A DNA stretch of 64,000 bases from Rhizophagus irregularis (taxonomy: Eukaryota > Glomeromycota > Glomeromycetes > Glomerales > Glomeraceae): assembly GCF_026210795.1 (NCBI RefSeq), contig NC_089439.1, positions 1,364,001 to 1,428,000 of the forward strand. Reading direction: 5' to 3'. Shown here one piece after another: positions 11,306 to 23,425 of this stretch. The position numbers and the translations under genes are program-made. The notes under the pieces are model-generated. The model did not search any database. It saw only the letters and a program-made list of their open reading frames with translations, and had not been told where the DNA came from. Numbering within the stretch: position 1 is the stretch's first letter; each line of letters begins with the position of its first letter.

Positions 11306-11913
11306 ACTTGCTGATGTAAAAAAGTTACATATTCTGATTTTCTCAAATTCATCCAAATTACCGGCGACCATGATATTGGATGACATATTCAATTAGTTGT
11401 GCTCTAAATGTTTTAAATATGGAAGGGCAAAAAAAGAACTAAGCGAAGTTAATGTTATTGGAACATTTGTACTATTTGATAATCTTTGTAAAGTTGGTAC
11501 TATTTTTTTTACGAGTTGTGCTTCAAATTTAAAGAGTGTAGTATAGCATAGTATTTTTATGTAAATTCTGGTTTTAAAGCTTTTTATGCAGCAGACTGAT
11601 ACATTTGCATTCATACATCATTATTAATCTGAAAATTTCCCAACCTTAAAGTAATATATTAGATACACACGAAAAACAATGAAAAATTTAATTCTATAAT
11701 TGTGCTAAAGCTACGAAAAATTTTAAATACATATATTTAGTTTTAGTTATAAATAATAAATAATATTCAAAATTACATAAATAAACACATTTTCTTGAAT
11801 TGTGTAATATTATAAGCGACCTATATAGTATAAAAATATAAGATTACAAGATTTTATTTCTAATGATAGAAATACATTTGTTCGATTTTTAATTTTATAA
11901 AATGAATATTACC

Positions 11914-12651
11914 TTAATTTGGATCTTTTGGATCTAAGAAAGCATATTTTAAGTTATCTTCTAATTTCTTGCATTTACAGATACAATCATCTTGATCACA
12001 ATTAACATTAATATATTTAATTTTAATTTCACTGGTTTTTTGTTTTAAGAAAATTGGTCCATATTTGTTTTTTGTAGTATATAAACTAATAAATTTTGGG
12101 GTTGGCTTTAAAGAATTAAACTTAATAAAATTTAGCAGTTTACTTATTATACTAATATGTTGGAAGGGTGAGATTCCATAATTATCAGAATTAGGATAGT
12201 TTGAGATAATAAATGTATAAAATGTAAAATTAGGTAAGTTAATAAAATGATTCTTTTTCAAGCAATAAGAAAATATATATGATCCAATTATTTCATTTTC
12301 GTTATTAAAAAAATGATGTCCAATGATAAGAGAATTATTTGAAGAATCCAACTTATTTTTTAATATAGGAATACCAAAGTAAAGAGCTGATGAATCATAT
12401 TTCGAGTCTAGTGTTTTAATTATAGCTTGACGATTTGATGAATTAAAATCATTTTTTATGATTTTCAGTTTAACGTTAAGATCCGAATGATTAAAATCAA
12501 AATTTATGTCATAACCAATGATCATCCATCTGATCTTCAATTTACATTCACGCTTTCTAAATTTTTTTTGAATACAATGAATTATAAGTTTTGGATCTCT
12601 CAACGGTATTGTTAAGGACCTAGGTATTGGTAGTCTTTTCAAGACTGTCAT
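11914..12651 (-). CDS. Glomeromycete protein of unknown function (245 aa), 5' end uncertain
   Basis: A 245-codon ORF without stops. It contains KIRWMIIGYDINFDFNHSD, then SSNNSLIIGHHFFNNENEI with GSYIFSYCLKKN, then FTFYTFIISNYPNSDNYGI and KFISLYTTKNKYGPIFLKQK, and it ends in a cysteine-rich tail (CDQDDCICKCKK). From memory, this collinear set of motifs recurs in uncharacterised Rhizophagus proteins; I cannot name a function. The first 20 or so residues (from the ATG at 12651) overlap the Crinkler-like relic on the other strand and look like chance sequence. The real gene may therefore have lost its original first exon when the two sequences were joined. Confidence 0.6.
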   Translation of the reverse strand: MTVLKRLPIPRSLTIPLRDPKLIIHCIQKKFRKRECKLKIRWMIIGYDINFDFNHSDLNVKLKIIKNDFNSSNRQAIIKTLDSKYDSSALYFGIPILKNKLDSSNNSLIIGHHFFNNENEIIGSYIFSYCLKKNHFINLPNFTFYTFIISNYPNSDNYGISPFQHISIISKLLNFIKFNSLKPTPKFISLYTTKNKYGPIFLKQKTSEIKIKYINVNCDQDDCICKCKKLEDNLKYAFLDPKDPN

Positions 12652-13217
12652 AAATAAGAACGAAAGTATTTACGATCTTAAAAAAACAATCCTGTGGGAG
12701 TTAAGACCAATGTATCAAGATATTGCAGCTATTGGCATTCAAATATGAACTGTGCGAATTCCTATGAATGATACAAAAATTGAGAGACTTAAGAACGATG
12801 ACGAGACTGTTGAGAGCCTTCTTGGTGGAGAAAAAATACGATATGCTATATCAAGAATTAAGGAGCATTTTAGCAATCTGAATGAAGATGATATCCATAT
12901 GGTTGTTCTAGCTTCTAGGTATACAATATGTGATAACACCTCGAGTGCATCAAACATAATGTTTTTATTAACATGACAAAATTTCTACTTTAGGAAAAGC
13001 AGATTGGTGTACCGTGTGTGACAAAGAATTTAGGAACAAAGAAGAATTATATGAACATGAAGCTTCTGTTCTTCACAAAATCGTAGACGGTCACACAATT
13101 AAACCAGTCAAGTATGATGAAAACGAACCCACAGAAATAGTTGATAATTATTTGATTTATTCATCCGGTGACAAAGATGGTAGCGATCAAAAGGAATATG
13201 ATATTAAAGAGTTATAA
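12590..13217 (+). pseudogene. Crinkler (CRN)-type N-terminal region with a C-terminal C2H2/U1-type zinc finger, broken
   Basis: The frame shows the ubiquitin-like CRN N-terminal pattern: a basic lead (LFKTVINKNESIYDLKK), then MYQDIAAIGIQI, TVRIPMNDTKIERL, LLGGEKI, SRIKEHFSNLNEDDIHMVV. CRN proteins are host-directed or nuclear effectors of fungi and oomycetes. The position where the conserved Trp of the LWKV-like motif is expected is a TGA (12747-12749), so the copy is non-functional. After an intron-like gap (about 12919-12995), a short ORF (13014-13217) carries WCTVCDKEF...EHE...LHK, a C-x2-C-x12-H-x5-H finger of U1/JAZ type, and an acidic tail. Whether the two parts belonged to one gene is unclear because the splice phase does not fit exactly. 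Confidence 0.5.
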
Positions 13218-15483
13218 CGTTTTTTAACTTTTTATGTACTGTAACTGTTATAATCATTTTAATAAAATAACCATCGGGATGTATCTATCTTTGACAAATA
13301 TGCAAATAGTTGTGTAATAAAGAATCGTTGACTTTTTAATATGTAACATGTGGGGCAGTCTACGATTGAGAGTATCTCCATATTTTTTAGTAGTAAAGAG
13401 AGTTTACTACTGTAAGTTTTTGTAATGCTTTCAATTAATTGAGAAGACTAATGCGCCCTTCAGATCTTCGATGTGTTTTTTAACATTAATGTCAACAATA
13501 TGATTATCGCCCAGGATATGTTCGTATTGGTCAAAGTTCGTCAATTGCATAGACTGTGCTGGATACGATCCTCTAGTTTTTGCGTCGATTATTTCTGGAT
13601 GTGACATTTAATTATATCTAAAGGGTTTTTACCTTAAACGATAAATGATACTGATGAATCTCTATGATAAGATTTCATTTTATTCCTTTTATAGGACCGA
13701 CGACATGTTCAGCAATTCACGAAAAAATAGTCAGATATCAGTAATATTATACCTTTTTATTATGGTACAAAGACCTATATACATATTACAAATTAAGTAG
13801 CATGTGTAACCGTCCATCAATTATCACGATAAGGTTCCAATCATCACAATCAGGGCACCCAAATACGATAGGTCCACCTTGGTCGTACAATATTGATCAT
13901 TTTTTCGCTAGTCGATCGAAATATTTACAACAATGAATCTCATCCAAATATTCCTCGAAACAAAAAAATCAGGCATGAATTTCTTATTTTGGCTTTAGTT
14001 GGCTTCAGTCCAGTAACATAGACTTCGTAATAGCGAAAGAAAAATGTCTCCTCGAACATGAACTAAAAAGAATTGTAGTCCCACTGCGAATATGGATTCG
14101 AAAATAGTTAAAAGAACATACAGAAAGTAATTTTTATATCAAGATTTTTCGTTTATCATTGCCCTATCAAGATTTAACTGACAAACATTAATTCATTGTT
14201 TAATGATATCATTTAGATCGTTCTTCGTGACCAAAGACATTATTGATTAGGGCAATACCGTATCGAAGTTATGCAACTCAAGCTAATAATTAGGAACAGT
14301 TGTGAGCGATAACTAGATCGTTCGTTATGGTTCGGTTGTCCTCGACGTATACATCCATATCATAAAACGAAAACAAGAGATAGCTAGAAAAATAAACTTA
14401 TAGCTACAATCTGAAGATAGAGACCCCATTGATCACGTAACCAAAGTTTTGATGACAAGTTGATATTGGTTCCATTCGGTTGATATCTATAATTCATTCC
14501 AGTGTTGTTGTTCATTATACGAGATTAAATTTTGCAGCTTTCAATGATAAATACGACAATCAAAATGTCTTCCTCTCTATTCTTAAAGTTGATTCGTGTA
14601 CGAACGAAATTAGGCTTTGTGTCATCTCACTAGTGATGCCAAAGAAGAAAGCGAAATCATTTAATGGATGATATAGCAAAGAATATTGAAAAAAGGTTAT
14701 CAGAATAGTAACATAACGGTCGATACTAAATGTAATTATTTACTTTTATCACCTTTTGTATAGAAACGTGATCATGTATATGGGCATGTAACTTAATCTC
14801 TGAAATTATAGATAAGAAAGACATTTAGCGTAGTATAACAAGGTTTTCAAAGAACAGGCATTTTATCCGTATATTTTTTTATTTGTTTGAAACTTCGCTC
14901 AGAATATTAGAACATAGATATTAATAGAACATAGAATGAGTAACATCGAAGAATATTTTTAGTATAGACTACAGTGCACTATTTGTTGACGGCAGTCATC
15001 AAACACATTCTATATAGTTCTGACTGGTCGTTCTGAAGGAACTCTAATGATGTTAAAAAAAATATCCTTATTTCGACAACAATGGCCATATCCGAGGGTA
15101 CCGCTTAGTATTTTTTTATTATCCTAAGGCCACTTCGTCTTACATTAATTTGACAGATACGTTACCGTGGATATGATATTTAAGTGGATATACATTTCTG
15201 AAAAAATTCTTCCAGACTAAAAACGAATTTTCCTTTGTTTGTATTGTTCTTTTCGTCTACCCTTCTTCCAATATAGTAGAACAACATTCGAAATCAAATC
15301 TTTGTTTACATTTGTACAACAAACTAACTGAAGAAAGTATGATACAATCTATGTTAGTCATGTGATGGATCTTTCTAGAAAAAAAAATAACGTATTCTAG
15401 TTATTTCGTGATACGCTTCGAGAAGAATCGAGGAAGTTTCACATGACACTCTGTAGAGTATCATGTGATCATTTGAATTTCAT
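13218..15483. other. Higher-complexity stretch with broken reading frames on both strands
   Basis: The base composition is visibly less AT-skewed than the flanks and there are few homopolymers. Coding-like fragments occur on the plus strand (13990-14180, e.g. IDFVIAKEKCLLEHELKRIV; 14480-14671, e.g. NVFLSILKVDSCTNEI) and on the minus strand (about 15430-15110, e.g. KENSFLVWKNFFRNVYPLKY). They are interrupted by stops, mostly TGA, and no family was recognised. It resembles old inserted genes under decay. Confidence 0.3.
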
Positions 15484-15903
15484 ATGTTAGCAAATCTTCA
15501 TTTAATCCTTGTTATTTTAATAATAACTTTGATAACATCTAGTGTACCTTATTTCATGCTAACCACCACTCTCAACCAATGATCTTGCAAAGGGGAAGTT
15601 AACTTTTCGCAAAGCAGCGCTCAGTTTCAGATAACTCCCAATCATGTATCGTTGTATGATGTTTATCTTCGTGTCAATCCAAAACTTGATGAAACAGTTA
15701 GGATATCAAGAGAGTATGTTACTACCTCATGAACTCGAATCTTATCCGAAGATGATGGACCATTTTCAATATATTCGTATTCTGTTACAAAAGATAAGGT
15801 ATTCATTCCATGCAATGGAAACATTTCTCATAATAAATCCCATTGTGGTAAGTGTTTTGTTTCCCATGGTAGTCCAAGATACAATTTCTCAATAGGTTTG
15901 TGA
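15484..15903 (+). pseudogene. Decayed gene for a putative secreted cysteine-containing protein
   Basis: From the ATG at 15484 the frame is open for 139 codons except for two TGA codons (15580-15582 and 15730-15732), far fewer stops than AT-rich random sequence gives. It starts with a signal-peptide-like hydrophobic stretch (MLANLHLILVILIITLITSS). Protein-like sequence follows: YDVYLRVNPKLDETVRISRE and a CGKCF motif near the end. An opposite-strand open frame (15803-16036) overlaps its end; the plus reading is preferred because of the signal peptide and the length. The family is unknown. Confidence 0.35.
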
Positions 15904-16854
15904 TTCTAGGATTATCCAATATTCTTTCTGCAGAATTTGACCATCCCGACTTTATATGCAGAGGACTCGTGACGGTCAGAAACAACTTGTGATTAATATT
16001 TTCGAAGCTTACTGTTTGAGAGCTTTCTGTGGACAATTATACTATTATAGTTGTGACGAGAACCTATCAGAGAATTACTGATGTTAACTTGTCTTAATAG
16101 AAATATAGTTAATCACAATCACTTCGACAACGAGGACAAAGATAAATAAGATAGCAGAGTAGCCTAATCAGTAGTTTTGTTGCGGAATGTTTTCTGCATA
16201 ATAAATGACGTAATATTTAGGTATGCTGTATATATTTTTATGAATACCCTTTAAGCATAATAATCACGAAATAGATTTTGATGTGATAATACTGATGATA
16301 ACGTATCAATTATTTTTATTTTAGCTATAGTGATTTCATTTTCTGAGAACACATTGTGAACAATATTATTCCCTCATATGAGCGCAATGTACATAGGTGT
16401 TTATTTGATATGATTATTACACAACGATAACGAAAAAAATAATAAATTGCATGAATGGTTGTTCTGGTATTTATTTCAAATGAATCCTTTCCAACAAAAG
16501 CGAGGGGAGTGGAAAATATTTAATAGTACTAAGTCAATATCAGAACGGAAAGTATTGATATTAGAACAAAGTTTATTGACCCCTGATGTTGGTTGTACTG
16601 TATTTATCATTTCTTTGTTTTCGATTTCTCTCGTATTTTTTTCACAGAACTCTAGAAAAAGCCTAGTTCCACTGAATTTGAAAGCAGTTACGGCTTTATC
16701 AGATGAAGAACTCTATTTACAAAATTCATAGACTAATCTAATGAAACAAGATCACTTAATAAAGAGATATAACTTATCTAGTTTTCCATCAATTTATCAC
16801 CACGAATCATGACAGTTTTCTACTAATCCCATAATATCCACTTCGCTTTCGTAT

Positions 16855-17190
16855 TTAAATGCCTAAAGGGTATTCCAAAGGAATGTAAACGGACTGCTTA
16901 CATTGATAAGATCTTCTTCAGTTAAACGGAGGAAACCATTCCACTAATATTTGACTACGAGTTTTAAATGCCATCTCGTTGTATATGACGCTCAAGATAT
17001 TTTTAACTTGGTCAGGAGACCATTCTTACCATTTTTTGTGAGCAGCTGGAATAATGGATTAACATAGTCACGGAATTCAAGTACTTCTTGTGGTTCCTTG
17101 TTTATCGGAACAATCTTATACCGAAAGCTATGAGAATTTCTAGAGTTCAATACTTCCACAGAACATCTCAAGTGGAAAGTAAGTGAACAA
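16855..17190 (-). pseudogene. Decayed coding fragment, family not recognised
   Basis: The minus strand reads LRCSVEVLNSRNSHSFRYKI, then VPINKEPQEVLEFRDYVNPL. A one-base shift follows, then WSPDQVKNILSVIYNEMAFK and TRSQILVEWFPPFN before a TGA. The continuity over about 100 codons with natural composition argues for a real former gene. An overlapping plus-strand ORF (16447-16731 and beyond) has many more stops. Confidence 0.35.
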
Positions 17191-17464
17191 CAAAGAAACT
17201 TTTACTTTGTTCATTTCTCCATTGCTACACTAAGATACTAAATTTCTTCTCATGTAAACTATCTGGAGAGTGCTTTGTGTTTCTACAGTATAACAAACAT
17301 TCCACTTCCGAAGGAATTACTCTTTTCGAGACAAGAACATGTTCTCGAGTGTGAATAGATAAAAATGTTAAAGAATAAAAAATGTCATACTTTTAAATAT
17401 TATCATAAAGAAGCACAATTTTATTATTTGAATAAAAGTTCATTTGCATTTTATTAAATATTAT

Positions 17465-17815
17465 ATTACTTAAAAAACGCGCTAGTATTATTAAAAAAAA
17501 AATATAACTCCACAAATATTTAGGCTAGTTCCATATAAATCAATACATGAATGAACTTTAATATCTACAGAACATTATTAAGCTTATTTCACTTGTTTCT
17601 CTTGGCCAAAGTGTTCAAAACTCAAATTATAACTTGAAATAAAAAACAAAACGCGTCTTAGTATTATAAAAAAAAATCCATAACATAATACAAATTAATA
17701 TACAAGCATCTCATACCTCATAAACAACTTTCCTTAAGCATTTTTCATTTGTTTAATACGACCAAATGCTTGAAATTATGTTGTGAAATCTCTATAAACC
17801 GTATCCTTATAATAA
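17465..17815. repeat. Diverged tandem duplication, unit about 175 bp
   Basis: Two copies (about 17465-17640 and 17641-17815) share AACGCGYYTWGTATTAT, a poly-A block, an AAATTAATA-like block and a CATTTGTTT...CCAAANTG-CTTGAAATTAT tail. Neither copy shows coding capacity. Confidence 0.45.
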
Positions 17816-18056
17816 TATTTTACACTTGAAGTTCTGCTGCTGGTGAAAAATATTTAACTATATTAAATAACAATAACTTTAAAACATGAAAATGGAAGAA
17901 AAGTGGGAGGAAAGAGTGAAGAGAAAAGTTTTTTATCGTGTTAAACGATAAACAAATAATTAATGTAGCTGATGAACCAATCAGATTCCCTCTGTTTTAT
18001 CCCTATGGCAGATAATTTGACATTTCGGCGTAACCTGTCACACATTTCGTTTCAGC

Positions 18057-18330
18057 TCAAGAATCAGAAACTTCAAAGAAAAGGAAATTTGTATTGGTTT
18101 AAATTATAAAAGAGTTAAATTATATTTACGTCGTGTACCACATTTTGGTGGTGCACCACCTCTAGAAGTTGTAGCACGAGAATTGTTTGGTGATAAAATC
18201 AAATCATCGTTTCATTTGAAAAATTTGAACAAATGATCAGCTTTTGGAAACTTTACAATCACAAAGGATAAAACTTTTTGTTAGAAGTACTGAATGTTCT
18301 GAAAAAATAAATAAAGTATTTTTTACTAAG
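18057..18330 (+). pseudogene. Fragment of an unidentified multicopy-type fungal gene, one frameshift
   Basis: The frame reads IGLNYKRVKLYLRRVPHFGG, then APPLEVVARELFGDKIKSS, up to a TGA at 18234. A one-base shift then gives NDQLLETLQSQRIKLFVRST and ECSEKINKVFF. The two parts are collinear and clearly belonged to one protein. I do not recognise the function. A possible donor site follows at 18331. Confidence 0.4.
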
Positions 18331-18685
18331 GTTGCTCCAATTTGATTGTTTGTTTAACATTCAAAAAATCAAGGGGTGGAGGATTAATTAAGTAAACAAT
18401 CAAAAAATAAGTATATAAAATTTGTATTATTGTAAACAGAGAAACTAATAATGAAAAAAATTTAAATAATCAATAATAACAATTATCGCCTATAAAGTCA
18501 TATGTCCATATCATAAATATCATATGCTTAAAAATCAAATTTTATGATTATTTTCCCCCACAATTGTCCGGGGTCCTATCGTAGTGAAATAAATAATCAG
18601 TATTAGTCAATAGATCAGATCAATAAATTATAAATTAGATAGTTATCCTAATCAATTGTTTCACTTTCACATTTTAATTGCAAAA

Positions 18686-19491
18686 ATGTCGGCTATTAAG
18701 AACCTCTCAAAACGTAATTTTTTTTAATATTGTTATTTCACTTCTGACGAGTTGCCAAGATTAATTTTTTTTGCATTTCAGTATTCAAAAAAAATCCCGA
18801 GAGATCCTTCACCAACAAACTTTATAACCTATGCAACAAAGATTGTACAGGTAATTAGAACGGGTGATATTTTTTGAAAATTGCTAAATCTCATCAGTGG
18901 GTCAGAATTTCAGACCATTTTTAACTCTTCTCGAAACTCTAATTTTGGTCCACTGGTGATATTTAGCAATACTCATTTTTTCTTATAAAAATGTTACAAA
19001 TATTAAAAGAATGATGTTTAAAACAAACAGATCTAATACCTCTCCACATCTTAAACGATGCGGAGACCTGTAGATTATTATTAGCCGGCATCAGAAAACA
19101 AAAAGTAGACGATCCCATTTTGTACATACATTGGGATGAAACCTCGTTTAACCAACCAAACGGGAGTCGGGATAATGATCCGACTCACAATCTACAAACA
19201 TTGATCGACAGTATTAAAGATGCCGAAGGGGATGATGTCGAAAACAAACATGTTATGTTTGCTTTCAACACTGGCACAGAACTTGCCAAATGTGTACGTC
19301 AATTACCACAATGGTATGTTAACGAGAATGTGTTTTAGATATTTTAATATATTTGTTTTCTTACCCTTTTTTGCTAAAGGGCTCGGCGACAAGCCGGCAC
19401 ACCAGATGTAGCCCACTCAGTGATCCGGTTGAATAAACTATCAAGTAATGGTAACTATGAAATAGAGCCTTGCGATCACGCTTTCAATTAG
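18686..19491 (+). CDS. Four-exon gene of unknown function (163 aa)
   Basis: The exons are 18686-18713, 18782-18850, 19031-19313 and 19380-19491. All introns are GT..AG and all junction phases fit (1, 1, 2), giving 163 codons plus a TAG stop without interruption. The protein starts MSAIKNLSKLFKKNPERSF and is rich in Asp/Asn. Characteristic segments are YIHWDETSFNQPNGSRDND, then THNLQTLIDSIKDAEGDD, HVMFAFNTGTELAKCVRQLP, and exon 4 with ARRQAGTPDVAHSVIRLNK. It looks intact, unlike most of the surroundings. It has no transmembrane segment or signal peptide, and I do not recognise a domain. If intron 3 were retained, the ORF would end at 19338 after YVNENVF. The clean coding sequence of exon 4 makes splicing more likely. 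Confidence 0.6.
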
Positions 19492-19545
19492 TCTCAATAA
19501 TTTCACGTACGGTGATTTTTTTAAAACTTCTACATTGGTCATGTA

Positions 19546-19765
19546 GGAAGATTACTTTTTTCATAAAAATATCGATTATACATTCATAATGTAAAAATTT
19601 TTTGAAAAATTAATAAATATTCATGCTTAGAACTCTTGCTTAACTGATATTATATAGGAAGATTGCTTTTTATTCAGAAAAAATGTCATTTCTACATTCA
19701 TAGTAATGTAAAAATTTTTTGAAAAATGAATAAATACTTCATGCTTAAAGAAAAATTCTTATAGC
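19546..19765. repeat. Imperfect tandem duplication, unit about 110 bp
   Basis: Two copies (about 19546-19648 and 19656-19765) share TAGGAAGATTRCTTTTT, TACATTCATA...ATGTAAAAATTTTTTGAAAAAT and an AATA-TTCATGCTTA end. Confidence 0.55.
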
Positions 19766-19799
19766 AGTGATTTTTTAACTTTGACTTTTCCCTGAAAGA

Positions 19800-20459
19800 G
19801 TGTCTAGATGCAAAACTTTCTGGAAACTATTGCAATTCGTTATCTGCCTATCAGTTAATCCGTATTGAGAATTTTTTGTGGAACTTATGCAACTACTCTT
19901 AGTAAAAAAACCATTATGCTCGCTATTATACGTAGCAACTACATGCTGACGTTTCTATCATCCGATGGCACAATACTCCTTAACTATCTATTTAGCATCG
20001 CTTTCCGTTAGATGGATCAACTGCGCCATTTTACTATGTTTGTCTATCAATAAAAAATATATTATGATCGTCATTATATGTAATGCACTATTCTTCTATC
20101 ATCTGAAATGCATAGTTTGATACATTAAGAGGCCCATTGTTAACCAATACTGTATTTATATTCCAATTTTCATTCCCATAAATATCCTGTTATCGTCGAC
20201 CATACAAATTATGATATGGTAATCAGCAATACGAACTTTCTGGAAAGTGTATGAAAACCATTACGTATTCATGGATCTGCGATGTCTAATCACGCCTTAT
20301 TGGAATTCATTTGATGATCTTTTTATCCATGGGAATAACATAGTTTTCCGTTAAAAAATAATTCGCATTTGTCGATCATTTAACAAAAATCCATTAAGAC
20401 TGACATTTGTGTAGTACACTATATATCGTTACCTAATTATTTTGTATTGTGCGGTAGCT
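19800..20459. other. No gene seen; weak diverged repeats
   Basis: Related blocks of the type ATTATGMTCGYYATTATA...TTCTATCATC recur near 19915-19970 and 20055-20105, perhaps an old internal duplication. No coding region is supported. Confidence 0.3.
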
Positions 20460-20612
20460 TTAGCAACATAAGTTATGATTCTTTACCTCCTTCTTGACTT
20501 TAAGCTTTTTGATTAAATCTTCAATCAACAAAATAAATCCATCCGGAAATCTGAATGGAGAATCTTCGAGGTTTTGTTTATTTAATAACATGAAGATTTC
20601 ACCATCAATCAT
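20460..20612 (-). CDS. Short ORF (50 aa) with SAM-domain-like pattern, probably a gene fragment
   Basis: The ORF reads MIDGEIFMLLNKQNLEDSPF and then DGFILLIEDLIKKLKVKKE. The order 'DG..FL.L....L......G..L.L..LI..L' is that of the second half of a SAM (sterile alpha motif) domain, a protein-interaction fold common in glomeromycete repeat proteins. Upstream to about 20700 there is further coding-like sequence (EVDYEFNE, KFKFNRQEIQIKN) broken by a stop. It is probably a truncated, decaying copy. Confidence 0.3.
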   Translation of the reverse strand: MIDGEIFMLLNKQNLEDSPFRFPDGFILLIEDLIKKLKVKKEVKNHNLCC

Positions 20613-22905
20613 TTGTTCTTAATTTGAATTTCTTGCCTGTTAAACTTGAATTTCTATTCATTAAATTCATAATCAACCTCATCTACGTCTTCTAATTAGC
20701 ACCCTGAGATTATAACGACTATCGGGACAGATTAAGAAGGACAAATAATTAATAGAAATTAATCTTTGCTAATGAAACATCAATTTCTTGAAATTTCAAA
20801 GTAACTTCTATTCAGATACATTATATAATTATATAACTTATATGATTGTGTAGTTTATATAGAGGAATTAAAATAACTTATCCGCAAAAAATCACTATAT
20901 ATTCTTAATTCTTTATCTCATATAATTCTCCTTTCATTGTTTTGATATGTTTGTCAATTGCTTTACGAACGAATGAATAAAAAAAATATTGTTAATTTAG
21001 CAAATGAATGATTATACTGCAAAAAAAATGAAAAAAAAACTTACTACAATTCTACAAATAAAAATTTGAACATTTAGAATTTAAGAGCAATAGTTAGTTG
21101 TTAAAGTGGTTGATTCCCACCAAGAATTAGTGTGCTCTTTAAAAGTGTAACATCTACTACAATTCCAGTTTTTTCCAATTTAAATAAACTTCTTAAATTG
21201 ATTCTTTGTATAGTCACATAACTTTCTTTACCACGTTTATCGTTGTATTCTAGGAACATTCAAGGATTATAATTGATTGCAATAATTTAATAAAAACATA
21301 ATATAATGGAATGTAACAACCCACAATCACAATGTTGGAAGTTCAGAACTTTGAATCTCATATAATAATTTTGAGTCAATTGAGTCAATTGTCGTACAGA
21401 TTTCTACACCAATTCGCATCCAATAATTACCCATCCATTCATCTTTACTGTAGATTCTTTAATGGAAAGGATTGTGTTAAAAAATCATATTAAATGAATA
21501 ACAATATTCGTAACTACAAATATTATAATCAGAACAAAGATCTGTTTAATTTAGAATAAGATTTTTTTTGTAGAAAGATTAATTTATAAGAGGAATTGGA
21601 GAGAATTAGGATAAGGATTAGGGTAAGAGGATTAGCGTAAGGGCAAGAGGATTTTAGATACCATCAAAGCCTTACAAAATTCTTAATAAATCTCCAAGAC
21701 GGTTGATTAGGTAAGTTTACATGCTTTAGTCCTAACGCTATATTTTTTTTGTGGAGTAACATCTAAACGTAGAATATCCGATTTGCTACGGCAGATTATT
21801 CCACGTGATCACTTATTATTTCTTGTATTTTTATAATATATATAAAAAAGGAAAAAATTACAAATTAAAATACCAATTATGTCTATATTATTAACACGTA
21901 ACAACATACTTTTGGTTAAAAATTATTAATTGACCAATAATGGGTTAAAAATTTGACAGCTGGTTTCACAATAAGTAAATAAATACAAATTTACAACCAT
22001 CTAAGGAAATCAACAATTCCAATTTAAGAGATCCAACAGGTAATGACAATTTTATTACTTGTGAATTGTGATAATGTCTTAAAAAAAAAAGTTTGTGGAG
22101 TAACTTAAATTCGGTTTCATACTCATTCACAAACGTCATAATTCCTTTTAATTTAACAAGTTTCAGTACCTGTTTCTCCCCTGATTAAACTTAGTATACA
22201 AACTGCGGGAAAAATACGTTAGTTTTGTGTAACAAGTGCAAGTGCACAGTAATTACAGTAATTTAAAGACACGTTTATTTTTAATTAACGCTCATAGGTT
22301 AAAAACTTTAGTAGATTTATCCCTTTCTTCTCTTCTCATACAAATAGCCATATATTCCATTTTTCATTGTTTAAAATTCTCGGAATACAAATTCCTTTGG
22401 TTACATAAAATCATGTAAATCATATTCGTGTATCGAAACTAAACTCAAATTGGAAAGAAAATAAAGAAGCAACAAGGCGTATAATTTCATTTGATTTTTT
22501 CCAAAATTTTTACTTACGATATAAATGTATTATTAAATTATTTTCGCATAATGATAATAAGTTTATGATAATAATAGTAACAATAAATGATAAAGTTCCA
22601 TTCTTTAACCAAACCTTCTTTTCATTCATTTGATTTATTTGGTTTTATTACTGCATCACATACATAATCATTGGATATTTTCAATAATTTATTAATAATA
22701 TGAATAATAAGTCACAGTTTAATTATAGCACAAAGTATTAAAAATATAGTTTCTAAAATGAGAAAAGGTTGACTAAAACCATATTTGTTGGATATCTGAT
22801 ATTTAAAAATCATGAGTAAATTTTTTTCATTTATACAATGATTTATTTATTATAAAGGATTCGTCTTGCTTTTCATAGTAAAATAACTTTTTTTCAAAAA
22901 TTATA
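20613..22905. other. No gene seen
   Basis: AT-rich sequence without a convincing open frame on either strand. A short G-rich stretch with GGATTAGGGTAAGAGG (about 21608-21640) is noted. The ORF at 22236-22418 has chance-like composition. Confidence 0.35.
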
Positions 22906-22909
22906 AACA

Positions 22910-23425
22910 TGCTATGGCGCTCAACGCCATTGTTATATGATTTATGTATTTTTGTATTTTTATTTGTCACTTTAACTTTTTATTTTATATTATTAGTAGA
23001 TTAGCTAAGCTGATTCTATTAATATAACCCTATAAAAAATTTTATCCGTTATTTCTGTAAAAATTCCGTAAATGAGCCTTTCACAGATCAATTCATGAAA
23101 AATGTAAATAATTCGGTAAATTCCGTGATATAAGGTTATTAATTCCGGAAATATGAGAAGAAAAATGGAATATAAAAAATGGATCGACTTTTTTTACAGG
23201 GTAATAATTATATTCCACTTTGCAGTATTTAGTTCTGCGGCATATACTTCACATATATTCTTATAAGTTTTCCGAATTTTTTTTATTTTAATATAAAAAA
23301 TAGTACTAATTAAATTTTTTTTCTGACTATTTTCGAGGATGCTGAGCAATTTTAATTAATATAACTTGTTCAGACTATAGTTTTTGAGAAAACGCACACC
23401 ATGGCGTTGAGCGTCAATGGTGTGA
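22910..23425. mobile_element. Possible TIR element with GGCGTTGAGCG termini
   Basis: ATGGCGCTCAACGCCATTG near 22911-22930 is found inverted as CCATGGCGTTGAGCGTCAATGG near 23400-23421. Each copy is also palindromic in itself. The enclosed 0.5 kb is non-coding and contains a further MITE (23028-23201). No target duplication could be fixed. Confidence 0.4.
23028..23201. mobile_element. 174-bp MITE, CCCTATAAAA/CCCTGTAAAA termini, TAA target repeat
   Basis: The ends CCCTATAAAAAAT and TTTTTTACAGGG are inverted. It is flanked by TAA on both sides (23025-23027, 23202-23204). Its sequence is shared in inverted orientation with the element at 54408-54562, including TTATTAATTCYGGAAATATGAG. The 3-bp duplication fits PIF/Harbinger-type MITEs. 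Confidence 0.7.

Noticed and set aside
11393-11614. A 73-codon ORF on the minus strand
   Set aside because: No recognisable pattern and no support from splice sites.
21600-21650. Interstitial telomere repeat (GGATTAGGGTAAG)
   Set aside because: Only one TTAGGG word occurs among irregular G-rich words, with no array.
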